This document shows positions 56,316-64,000 of a stretch of DNA of 64,000 nt, piece by piece. The position numbers were made by a program, and so were the translations under genes. The stretch comes from CAVXFL01 sp963761015 (GTDB taxonomy: Bacteria > Pseudomonadota > Alphaproteobacteria > Acetobacterales > Acetobacteraceae). How positions within the stretch are numbered: the stretch's first letter is position 1; each line of letters starts with the position of its first letter. The DNA is taken from contig CAVXFL010000020.1 of assembly GCA_963761015.1 (NCBI GenBank), positions 558,001 through 622,000 on the forward strand. Direction: 5' to 3'. The notes beneath the pieces were generated by a model that saw only the letters and a program-made list of their open reading frames with translations, made no database searches and was not told where the DNA came from.

Positions 56316-57464
56316 GTGCGCATCGGGCTTTGCTACGACCTCGCCGCCGACTGGACGGACGACGTCCGCGATTCCGAACAGAGCGCTGAATTCGACCAGC
56401 CGGAAACGATCGACGCCATCGAAGCGCTGCTGGCGGCGCATGATCACCGGACCGAGCGCATCGGTCGCGCCGAGCAGCTCGTGCGCCGGTTGGCCGAAGG
56501 CGCGCGCTGGGATCTGGTGTTCAACATCTGCGAAGGGCTGCACGGCATCGGCCGCGAATCGCTGGTTCCGGCGCTGCTGGATGCCTACAATGTGCCATAC
56601 GTGTTCAGCGATCCGGAAGTGCTGGCGCTGACGCTGCACAAGGCGCATTGCAAGCGCGTGGTGCGTGACGCCGGGATTGCCACGGCGGATTTCCGCGTCA
56701 TCGACGATCCTCGGCGGGGTTGCGACCTGCCGCTGCCGGTGTTCGTGAAACCACTTGCCGAGGGCACCGGAAAAGGCATCGGGGACGACAGTATCTGCCG
56801 CGCACCCGAACAGGTTGTGACCGCCGCTGCGCGCATCATCGCCCGCTTCGGGCAGCCGGCTCTTGCGGAATCGCTGTTGCCGGGCCGCGAATTCACCGTC
56901 GGCGTAATCGGTACCGGCGCGTCGGCCGTGCTCATCGGCGTGGTCGAGCTGTCATCCGAAGCGGCTTACGGCTTCGACGCGAAAAAGAATTACGAGTACG
57001 TCGCATTCCAGCGCGACGGCGGATCGATGCCTGAAGAACCCGCCGCTTCACGTCACGCCCGGGCGGAGACCCGGGCATCGGGCGGCCCGACGCCCGTGAT
57101 TGCCGGATCATGCCCGGTAATCACGGGCCCAGGATTCGACCGACCGGATCGTGCATTCGCGATCGGACACGACGGCCTGCCGACCGTCTCGTACCGGCTG
57201 GCGACCGATCGCGAGGCCGCGGCGGCTGGCGCGGCGGCGTTGGCCGCGTGGCGGGTGCTGGGGGGGCGCGACGCCGGACGCATCGATTTGCGCAGCGATG
57301 CCGCCGGGCAGCCGCACTTTCTCGAGGCGAATCCGCTCGCCGGGCTGCACCCGACCGATTCCGATCTGACCATCGCCGCGCGCCTGGCCGGACACGACCA
57401 CACTTGGCTGCTCACGCGCATCATGGACGCGGCTTGCGAACGGCTCGGCCTGCGCTGGCGATGA
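56316..57464 (+). CDS. ATP-grasp ligase (D-Ala-D-Ala ligase-like) with inserted palindrome
   Basis: A 382-residue ATP-grasp protein. DLVFNICEG starts the fold, VFVKPLAEGTGKGI binds ATP, PGREFTVGVIG follows, and the metal site is FLEANPLAGLHP. Between AAYGFDAKKNYE and YRLATDREAAAAG lies about 65 residues of low-complexity sequence, of which residues about 246-270 are encoded by a dispersed palindrome (57052-57124) read in frame. Relatives have only a short loop there. It presumably joins an amino acid, perhaps beta-lysine from the upstream enzyme, to another acid. GTG 56316 is seven bases after the KamA-like stop; its own stop overlaps the next ATG. Confidence 0.75.
   Translation: MRIGLCYDLAADWTDDVRDSEQSAEFDQPETIDAIEALLAAHDHRTERIGRAEQLVRRLAEGARWDLVFNICEGLHGIGRESLVPALLDAYNVPYVFSDPEVLALTLHKAHCKRVVRDAGIATADFRVIDDPRRGCDLPLPVFVKPLAEGTGKGIGDDSICRAPEQVVTAAARIIARFGQPALAESLLPGREFTVGVIGTGASAVLIGVVELSSEAAYGFDAKKNYEYVAFQRDGGSMPEEPAASRHARAETRASGGPTPVIAGSCPVITGPGFDRPDRAFAIGHDGLPTVSYRLATDREAAAAGAAALAAWRVLGGRDAGRIDLRSDAAGQPHFLEANPLAGLHPTDSDLTIAARLAGHDHTWLLTRIMDAACERLGLRWR
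57052..57124. repeat. Dispersed double palindrome inside a coding region
   Basis: Two inverted repeats, at 57052-57079 (GTCACGCCCGGG ... CCCGGGCATC) and 57098-57124 (GATTGCCGGATC ... CCGGTAATCAC), in the same order and spacing as the intergenic copy at 2941-3009. It interrupts an ATP-grasp gene without breaking the frame and adds about 25 residues. The substitutions relative to the intergenic copy remove no reading frame and leave both stems partly paired. Confidence 0.75.
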
Positions 57465-58318
57465 AATGCGTTGTCCTGCATCAAGAGGTTCCGCCGGACG
57501 CGCCGCCCGATGAACAGGATGTGCTGGCCGGAGCTGCGAGCGTCGGCGCCGCGTTGCGGCGTTTCGGCTGGGGTGTCGCGGCGCGAGCGGTTTCACTCGA
57601 TCTTCCGGCCGTGGCGGAATACTTGCGCGCTGAAACACCCGATCTGGTGTTCAACCTTGTCGAAAGCCTGGATGGCGACGGGCCGCTTTGCGCTGCCATT
57701 CCGGCTCTGCTGGAGCGGCTCGGCTTGCGTTTCACCGGGAACGGCGCGGCGGCGCTGGCGCTCACCGCCGACAAACCCGCGACGCGGCGCGCGCTGCGCC
57801 ACGCCGGCGTTCCGGTCCCGCCCGGTCCCGAGGACGGCTGGCCCGGCCGGTTCATCATCAAGCGCGCGAGCGAACACGCCTCGCAAGGCCTCGGCCCTCA
57901 CTCGGTGGTCCCTCGGTTGCAGGCGCTACCGCCGGGGTTCTACGCCGAAGCGTTCATCGAGGGACGTGAATTCAACGTCTCGATGCTCGGCGACGGTGCG
58001 GGCGGCTGCACCGTCCTGCCGATCGCCGAACTTGTCTACGCCGAGACCTGGCCCGTCGACGCGCCGCGCATTCTCGACTACGCCGCGAAGTGGGACCGCG
58101 CGCATCCGCTATACTCATTGACGCGCAGCCGCTTCGGCGCGGACCCCGATTTGGCGCGGATCGCCCGCCTTGTCTGGGCGGCGCTCGGGCTCGCGGGCTA
58201 TGCCCGGATCGATCTGCGGATCAGCCCGGAGGGCCTGGCCCACGTCATCGACGTGAACGCCAATCCGTGCCTGAGCGAGGATGCCGGCTTGGCGCTGGCG
58301 GCCGCGGAAGCCGGATGA
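57461..58318 (+). CDS. Second ATP-grasp ligase (D-Ala-D-Ala ligase-like)
   Basis: A 285-residue ATP-grasp protein, shorter than its neighbour. DLVFNLVESLDGDG, FTGNGAAALALTADKP, FIIKRASEHASQGLG (ATP lysine region), EAFIEGREFNVSM and, at the metal site, YARIDLRIS followed by IDVNANPCLSEDAGL. It is a paralogue-like partner of the preceding ligase, and two such ligases in one operon imply two amide bonds or two subunits of one activity. ATG 57461 overlaps the previous stop (ATGA); its stop overlaps the GNAT start. Confidence 0.82.
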   Translation: MKCVVLHQEVPPDAPPDEQDVLAGAASVGAALRRFGWGVAARAVSLDLPAVAEYLRAETPDLVFNLVESLDGDGPLCAAIPALLERLGLRFTGNGAAALALTADKPATRRALRHAGVPVPPGPEDGWPGRFIIKRASEHASQGLGPHSVVPRLQALPPGFYAEAFIEGREFNVSMLGDGAGGCTVLPIAELVYAETWPVDAPRILDYAAKWDRAHPLYSLTRSRFGADPDLARIARLVWAALGLAGYARIDLRISPEGLAHVIDVNANPCLSEDAGLALAAAEAG

Positions 58319-58948
58319 ACTACGCCGGGCTGATCGAACGCATCGCGGAGTTGGCATTGGCCGGGTCGGTCAGCGCGAGCAGCCTTCATCCCGCTCCGCC
58401 CAGGACGGCCGAGACAACTGGCGGGGTGCGCTTCGGCGAACGCTTGCGGCGAGCAATAGTCACATCCGATCCGCCGGCCATTGCTGCGCTCTGCCGAAGA
58501 ACCGGCTTCTTCTCCGAAGCCGAAATCGCCATCGCCGAACAACTGACCGCCGACCGCCTCGCGCGCGGCGAGGCCAGCGAATACCGGTTCCTGATCGCGG
58601 GGAGCCCGGTCGGGGACATGGCGGGTTTCGTCTGCTACGGCCCGATTGCCGGTACCGCGCGGCGCCTGGGATCTGTATTGGATCGTCGTCGATCCCGCCG
58701 CCCAACGCGCCGGACTGGGACGGCGGCTGCTGCACGCGGTGCTGGCCGAAGCCGCCGCGGCCGGCGGGCGGCAACTCTACGCGGAAACCGAGACGACGCC
58801 GCTCTACGCCCCGACGCGCGCCTTCTACGCCGGCCGCGGCTTTCTGCTCCAGGCCGTGCTGCCCAATTTCTACGCGCCCGGATCCGGCAAGCAGATCTGG
58901 ATGCGGCCGATCGCACCGCACTCCGACAACACCCCGGATACAGTGTGA
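58315..58948 (+). CDS. GNAT N-acetyltransferase, frameshifted
   Basis: About 210 residues after correction. The acetyl-CoA motif lies in WIVVDPAAQRAGLGRRLLHAV, and the C-terminal part has YAPTRAFYAGRGF. The frame changes at about 58662; removing one base gives AGTARAWDLYWIVVDP. KamA plus a GNAT is the layout of ablAB, which make N6-acetyl-beta-lysine, but here two ATP-grasp ligases lie between them. It probably acetylates an amine of the product or of beta-lysine. ATG 58315 is coupled to the ligase stop. Confidence 0.78.
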
Positions 58949-59024
58949 TCCACGTCACAACTTCCCACGTTCCCTGAACGGTATAGCAATCAGGCCTCGA
59001 ACCTTTCCTGAGTGCCGGGAGGGA

Positions 59025-60689
59025 ATGAGCGTGACCGCAGCCGACATTCCGGCCGTCGCCGCGTATCTGATCTGCTTCGTCAGCGTTGGCATCTACGCGC
59101 AGCGCCGCCTCAATACGCCGCAAACCAACCGCTCCTCGACACGCATGGGCCTCTATCGCCAGGCGGTGTTGGGCTACGTCGCCTGCACGATGATCCTGTT
59201 CATCGTGCTGTCCTCGGCGTTGCAATACGCGGCCATGAACCGGCTACTGCTCCTGCTCAATCTCGGCGATATCCCCGAATTGCAGAGCGTCGCCGCCCTG
59301 CCGGCGCCGCTGATCGCGACGGTGCTGCTCACCGTTTGGCTGCCCAATGTCTATCTGGTCCGCGATGTCGACGGCTGGCTGCTCGACGCATTCAAGGCGC
59401 GCGCGAACATCCCGCGGGAGGTCCGCGACCGGGCGGAGCGGCTCATCCCGCACAGCCTTCAGGTCACGGCGGCCGATCTGCCCGAAATCCGGCTACTGAT
59501 CCAGGACGAAGGGCTGCCGGAGGAATTGTCCGGCCATCTGCGCGGTGTCAGGGGCAACGGCCTGGAACTTTCGCGCTACCGGCTGACACGGGTGCTGAAA
59601 CTGTTCGACGTGGTCAGAGGACTGGACCGCGACGCGGAGTGCCAGCGGTTCTTCGCCGACTACCAAAACGAATGGAAGAACGCGCGGGTCGAGTTCAGAT
59701 CTTTCTGTGAGCAGGCGGCTGCAACTCTCGAGAAGGGCCGCAAGCTCCAGGAAAAGGTTTCGCCGACCGAATACGAAAGCCTGGTCGCCGAGAAACGCGA
59801 AAATTTTGCCGAGTCCGCCGCCCGAATGTTCGGCCAGCTTGCGCTGCTGGCGGCCGGCGCGGTGCTCTGCAAGGAAGCAACCGAGCACGGCATCGGCGAG
59901 CGGCTTCGCGCCATCGGCTTCGCCATCGACGATGCGCCGGAGCAGCCAGAATTTCCGATGCGCAGCCTGGCCGGGCTGGCGCTGCTGCTGCTGTTCTATT
60001 TGGTCGCCACCGATATCTTGCTGCACAAGCTGAACCTGGTCCCGGAGCATCCGGACCTGCGCTCGCCGGTACCCGCGTCGGCCCGGCCGCTGCTGATCGT
60101 GACGAATTACGCCGTCACGGTCGGATTCACGGTTTGGCTGATCGGGCGCTATCCCAGGCTGCAACGCGCCGCCGGCGGCGGGCTGCGCTGGGACGTTTAC
60201 GGCCTGTGCTGGTTGATCGGCGCCGGGATCGTCACGCTCATCTGGGTCGGGCTGTTCCTGCTGCGCTACGGTGCGATCCCGGCCGAGCAGATGGACTGGA
60301 ACCGGCTGTTCGCGATCGCCATTCTGGTTGGCTCACTCTCCGGCGCGGTCGCCTGTTGCGTCGACATCGGCGGCGGACGCTGGCCGGAATCGGTTCTGCT
60401 GCAACTGGCCGAGGGGGCCGGATGCGCCGCCTTCACCGCGCTGGTCACGGCGTTGCTGCTGATGAAGATCAGTCTTCCGTTCAGTGCGGACATGGCCAAC
60501 TCCGGGCTGACCACCGCGATTTTCGTGCTGTTCCCCGCGTCGGTGGCGTTCATCGTCGGCAGTCTCGTGCCGCACATCTGCCGCAGCGAGCGGGCATTGG
60601 CGCGCTGGCGCTCCGGCCCGGGCGCTCCCTCGGCGCCGACGGCCTCGCTCCCGTTGCAACTCGCCGGTGTTCCCAGGGCGGCGGACTGA
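59025..60689 (+). CDS. Large integral membrane protein of unknown family
   Basis: A 554-residue protein. Three hydrophobic segments lie within the first 110 residues. A cytosolic-looking domain of about 150 residues (115-265) contains a charged helical region (FADYQNEWKNARVEFRSF) and is followed by six or seven more hydrophobic segments. The C-terminal 30 residues are Pro/Ser-rich. No catalytic motif or known family is recognised. GGGAGGG precedes ATG 59025. It starts 76 bases after the GNAT gene on the same strand and could belong to that system or have its own promoter. Confidence 0.75.
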   Translation: MSVTAADIPAVAAYLICFVSVGIYAQRRLNTPQTNRSSTRMGLYRQAVLGYVACTMILFIVLSSALQYAAMNRLLLLLNLGDIPELQSVAALPAPLIATVLLTVWLPNVYLVRDVDGWLLDAFKARANIPREVRDRAERLIPHSLQVTAADLPEIRLLIQDEGLPEELSGHLRGVRGNGLELSRYRLTRVLKLFDVVRGLDRDAECQRFFADYQNEWKNARVEFRSFCEQAAATLEKGRKLQEKVSPTEYESLVAEKRENFAESAARMFGQLALLAAGAVLCKEATEHGIGERLRAIGFAIDDAPEQPEFPMRSLAGLALLLLFYLVATDILLHKLNLVPEHPDLRSPVPASARPLLIVTNYAVTVGFTVWLIGRYPRLQRAAGGGLRWDVYGLCWLIGAGIVTLIWVGLFLLRYGAIPAEQMDWNRLFAIAILVGSLSGAVACCVDIGGGRWPESVLLQLAEGAGCAAFTALVTALLLMKISLPFSADMANSGLTTAIFVLFPASVAFIVGSLVPHICRSERALARWRSGPGAPSAPTASLPLQLAGVPRAAD

Positions 60690-60737
60690 GCGCCTTGCCT
60701 GTTCCCATCGGGCCCGAGTGGCGGCACTCTGCGGCGC

Positions 60738-61390
60738 ATGGATCAGCATTCACCAGCCGAGCCGCCCTCGGCGTTCGCCCGCGCCCGGCGCTTGCCGGAC
60801 CGGGGCGCCTACGACCGCGCAACGATCGACGCCATCCTGGACGCGGCCCCGTTTTGCCATGTCGGGCACGTCGTCGAGGGTCGGCCGGTGGTGATCCCCA
60901 CGATCCATTGGCGGGTCGGCGACGCGTTGTATTGGCACGGCAGCCGCGCCAGCCGGATGCTGCGCGCATCGGCCGGAGAGGAGGTCTGTCTGACGGCGAC
61001 GCTGCTGGACGCCTATGTTCTGGCCCGATCGGGATTCAACCACTCGGTGAACTACCGCTCGGTCATGTGCTTCGGCCGGCCGGTCGCGATCGTCGAGCGC
61101 GGGGCCAAGCTGATGGCGCTCGAGCACTTCGTCGAGCGTTTGTTTCCCGGCCGCTGGGCCCGGCTGCGCCCGCCGACCGAGCAGGAACTGAAGGCCACGA
61201 CCGTGCTCACCATGCCGATTTCCGAAGCTTCGGCCAAACTGCGCACCGATGGACCGCACGACGACGAGGCGGATATCTGGCGTGGCCGGTCTGGGCGGGA
61301 CTGATTCCGCTGAGCACCGTCCGCGGCGCGCCGATCCCCGAGCCGGGCATTGCCGAGTCGCTCGCCCCGCCGGTGGACGGGCGCGAATGA
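60738..61390 (+). CDS. FMN-binding pyridoxamine-oxidase-like protein, frameshifted
   Basis: A split-barrel flavin-reductase/PNPOx-like protein of about 217 residues. AFARARRLPDRGAYDRATIDAIL starts it, and FCHVGHVVEGRPVVIPTIHWR, YWHGSRASRMLR and NYRSVMCFG are typical of the pyridoxamine 5'-phosphate oxidase-like (Pyridox_ox_2) group. Near 61273 one base appears to be missing: adding a T gives DYLAWPVWAGLIPL and runs to the stop at 61390. Uncorrected, the protein ends at 61304. A role in flavin-linked reduction of a small molecule is possible. Confidence 0.82.
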
Positions 61391-61485
61391 CCTGCGAGCA
61401 AGTCGCGCAATTGCAACGCCGAGGCGAAGATCGGCCTGTAAGCGTCTCCGAAGCCCGCTTCCGGGGACTCTGTCTGGACTGCTAG
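61387..61485 (+). CDS. Possible 32-residue ORF
   Basis: A short frame starting at an ATG that overlaps the corrected stop of the previous gene (ATGA). It has three Cys (TCEQ and GLCLDC), which could bind metal, but has no recognisable family and no ribosome site of its own. Kept only because of the coupled start. Confidence 0.2.
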   Translation: MTCEQVAQLQRRGEDRPVSVSEARFRGLCLDC

Positions 61486-61547
61486 GCTGCTCGCGTGACC
61501 ACGCCATCCTCACGCGCCGCGCGGGGCGCGTCATCGCGCTGAGTCCG

Positions 61548-63508
61548 GTGCTCCTGCCGGCACTGGCGCTGCTGGTTGCGGCGCTGTTCGGGCTCGGACT
61601 TGCCGGGTTTGCCGCGCCAAGCCGGGCGGCGTGGCTCGCACCCGCAACGTTGTGTGGCTGCGTCGTGGGCCTCGTCCTGGCTGTGACGGCCCTGGTCGGA
61701 TCGCCCGATCCGGGGTTCTCGCACCTGCCGATCGGGTTGCCCGGCCGGGGTCTGACCGTGGGGTGGGATGGGCTGTCCGCCTTCTTCCTGCTAGTCGTGT
61801 TCGCGGTCGGCGCGGCGGCGACGGCCGGCACCCTGGAGCAACCGGCGCCACGTGGTAGGCCGCTCCTGCCGGTGCTCGTGGGCGCGATGGCCGCGACGCT
61901 GTTGGCCGGGGACGCTTTCGCGCTGGTGCTCGGGCTTGCCCTGACGTCGCTCGCAACATGGGCCTCGCTGTTCGCCGAAGCCGACACCGAGGACACGAGG
62001 TCAGCCGCTCTGCTTTACGCCGGCGCGGCTATCCTCTGCATCGTCGCCCTCACGGGCGCGCTCGGGGTGCTGGCGGGCGGGTCTGTCGGTGCCCGCTTCA
62101 ACGCCATGCGGGCCGCCGCACCCGAGGGCTGGCGAGCGGCCGCCGTTTTGGTCCTGGGGCTTCTGGGTGCCGGGCCGCTGGCCGCGTTCGCCCCGCTGCA
62201 TGTCTGGTTCTCCCGCGCCCAAGCCGCGTCGCGTGGCCAGGTCGGAATGCTGATAATCGGCACGACGATCGCGGCTCAGTATGTTTTGATCCGAGTGCTG
62301 TTCGATCTGGCGGGACCACAGCCGGGCTGGTGGGGCGTGCCGCTGGTCATGATCGGCACCGGCACGGCAGTCCTCGGCGCGCTGCGCGCCAATCTCGCGG
62401 CCGACCTGACCTCCGTCCTCGCCGCGGCGGCGATCGCGAATGGTGGGATGATCGCTGTCGGGCTCGGGGTGGCGCTGGTCGCGCGCGGCGCCGACCTCGT
62501 TCCGCTGACCAGCCTGGCGCTCTCGGCCGCGCTGTTCCTGACGCTGGCGCAAGGCCTGGCCATGTCACTGCTGTTTATCGCCGCCGATGCGGTGCGGCAC
62601 GGCGCGCAAACGCTGGCGCTGCACCGGCTCGGCGGACTGATTCGCGGCATGCCGGTAACGACCGCCTGCGTGCTCGCCGGAGCCGCCGCCATGGCGGCCG
62701 TTCCGCCAGGGCCGGGCTTCGCCGGCTTATGGCTGCTGTTCCAGTCGGTGATCGAGGCGGCGCGCATTGGCGGGGTCGCGCTGCATATGGTCTTCGCCTT
62801 TGTCGCCGCGCTGCTCGGACTGGCGGCGGCGCTGTCCGCCGCCGCCGCGATGCGCCTGATCGGCGTCGCCTTCCTCGGTCGCCCCCGCATGCCGCGCACC
62901 GCGGCGGCCGAGGAGCGGCGCGGACCGGCGCAAGTCGCCATGCTGGCGCTGGCCGGCGCGAGTCTGCTGCTCGGCGCCTTTCCAGCACTGGGCATCGCGC
63001 TCGCCGGGCCAGCGCTCCGGCTGCTGAGCGGCGAGACGATGGCCAATCGCATCGGCGTTCTGGTGGTCGCCGCCCATTCCGGTGCTCCAGGCTACACCGC
63101 GTTCGGCATCGTCGTCGGCTTGGCGATGCTCGGCGGAGCCTCGATCCTTTTGCTGCGCCGATTGACGGGCGCCAGCCGGGCGGCGGGCGAGCGCCGCGCC
63201 CCTCCGTGTGGGAAGGCGGTTTCGCCGCCCCACCGCCCTGGCTGCCGTTCGGCGATCCGGCAACGCAATACGGCGGCGCTTCGTTCTCCCACCTTACGCG
63301 GCTGGTTCTCGGCAGGTACCTGATCGACGCGCCCGAGAACCGCGGTCTGGCCGAGCGATGGCTGCGCGTGCCCGCTTCCCGCCTGCTTGCCGCCGTGTCG
63401 ATCCGGCTGGACGCGATGCGGACAGTCTCTGCTCGGAACGCGCTTGCGGCGGTATTCGCGGCCTTCGTGCTGTTTCTGGTCGCGCTCGTCTGGGTGCGTG
63501 GGTCGTGA
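61548..63508 (+). CDS. hyfB: Hydrogenase-4 component B-like proton-channel subunit (HyfB), frameshifted
   Basis: A large membrane protein of about 653 residues related to NuoL/MrpA and to HyfB of formate hydrogenlyase. It has 14 or so hydrophobic segments, with LAAFAPLHVWFSRAQAAS as the conserved His/Lys helix region and PPGPGFAGLW in the discontinuous helix. Near 63200 (CCCC) one base seems missing; adding it joins SVWEGGFAAPPPW to the C-terminus ending at 63508. The start GTG 61548 is uncertain, since no ribosome site is evident. It should move protons or sodium ions in a membrane-bound oxidoreductase. The next gene overlaps it by GTGA. Confidence 0.75.
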
Positions 63509-64000
63509 AACCACTGCTCGGGCTGGTCACGCAGGTCGCGCACCTCGCGCTCATGCTCGGGGTCGCGCCCGGCCTGGTCGGCCTGATCCGCGCGCTACGG
63601 GCGCGGCAGCTTGGGCGCGCGGGAGCGCCGATCCTCCAGCCCTACCGCGACCTGATGCGGCTCGTGCGCAAGCAGCCGGTGTTGGCCGAAGGCGCCTCGG
63701 TCCTGTTCCGCGCCGCGCCGGTCGTCTGCTGCGTGGCCGTCGCGTTGGCAGCCGCGTTGGTGCCGTCGTTCACGCTCGGAATGATCGCCGCGCCCATGGC
63801 AGACCTCGTCGCGATCACCGGTCTGCTGGCACTGTCCCGGGTGGTGCTGGTGCTTGCCGCCATGGACGCGGGCACGGCGTTCGGCGGCATGGGGGCGAGC
63901 CGGGTAATGGCGTGGGCCAGCTTGGCGGCACCGGCGCTGTTCCTCGTCATCTTCACGCTCGCGCTCGCCGCAGGAACGACGAATGTAGACGGCGTCGCCG
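63505..64000 (+). CDS. hyfC: HyfC/NuoH-like membrane subunit, partial at right edge
   Basis: The first 165 codons of a membrane protein that continues beyond the window. LRARQLGRAGAPILQPYRDLMRLVRKQPV is the conserved N-terminal loop of HyfC/HycD/EchB-type proteins, which form the quinone-like or hydrogenase-contact subunit. GTG 63505 overlaps the hyfB stop. With hyfB upstream this is the start of a group-4-hydrogenase-like or related membrane complex; the electron-accepting subunits lie outside the window. Confidence 0.8.
   Translation, partial: MKPLLGLVTQVAHLALMLGVAPGLVGLIRALRARQLGRAGAPILQPYRDLMRLVRKQPVLAEGASVLFRAAPVVCCVAVALAAALVPSFTLGMIAAPMADLVAITGLLALSRVVLVLAAMDAGTAFGGMGASRVMAWASLAAPALFLVIFTLALAAGTTNVDGVA

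Overview
The window is GC-rich (roughly two-thirds G+C by eye) and looks like the chromosome of an alphaproteobacterium, probably a Rhodospirillales/Acetobacteraceae-type lineage. The evidence is a DUF4167 gene, the hemC-hemD-mitofilin-like-hemY block divergent from tsaD-rlmJ-gpsA, a DUF1489 gene, an SDHAF4-like DUF1674 gene, a hopanoid RND transporter (HpnN), an alternative complex III linked to a caa3-type oxidase, and dispersed double palindromes like those common in this class. No tRNA, rRNA, CRISPR array, integrase or insertion sequence was seen.

Layout. 0-11.5 kb: DUF4167, thioredoxin 2 with a DUF2892 membrane partner, two MDR-type dehydrogenases, a truncated OprB porin followed by an outer-membrane beta-barrel protein, two luciferase-like monooxygenases, a DRGH nuclease-like protein, a methyltransferase, two tandem exported paralogues and aat. 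11.6-22.3 kb: a catabolic region with a benzoylformate-decarboxylase-like ThDP enzyme, then a five-gene operon whose content matches 2-furoate degradation (hmfABCDE: molybdopterin/FAD/2Fe-2S dehydrogenase, acyl-CoA ligase, hydratase-fold hydrolase), then an aldo/keto reductase and an enolase-superfamily dehydratase. 22.4-25.4 kb: a YjfK-YjfL-YjfJ (DUF2491, DUF350, PspA-like) envelope module. 25.4-29.4 kb: SDR, NHL propeller protein, DUF1674, a ModE-like regulator with a separate Mop protein, and a MetE-like enzyme. 29.6-41.5 kb: actABCDEF, a small membrane protein, sco and coxBACD, which together would carry electrons from quinol to oxygen. 41.6-54.9 kb: hpnN and the gpsA/rlmJ/tsaD and hem clusters, then DUF1772, an aldo/keto reductase, an M19 dipeptidase and DUF1489. 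55.1-59 kb: a tight operon of a lysine 2,3-aminomutase-like radical SAM enzyme, two ATP-grasp ligases and a GNAT acetyltransferase. 59-64 kb: a large unknown membrane protein, a flavin-reductase-like protein, and the start of a Hyf/NADH-dehydrogenase-like membrane module that runs off the window.

At least 15 genes or gene parts, including coxA and hemC, need a single-base correction to read through. Nearly all are +1 (a few -1) in short runs, and each corrected frame gives the expected family length. This points to uncorrected sequencing indels rather than gene decay. Frameshifted genes are therefore listed as CDS over their full corrected span, and each entry states where the frame changes.

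The most promising unusual system is the KamA-like/ATP-grasp/ATP-grasp/GNAT operon, which looks built to make an acetylated, amide-linked beta-amino-acid metabolite. One of its ligase genes carries an in-frame dispersed palindromic element.
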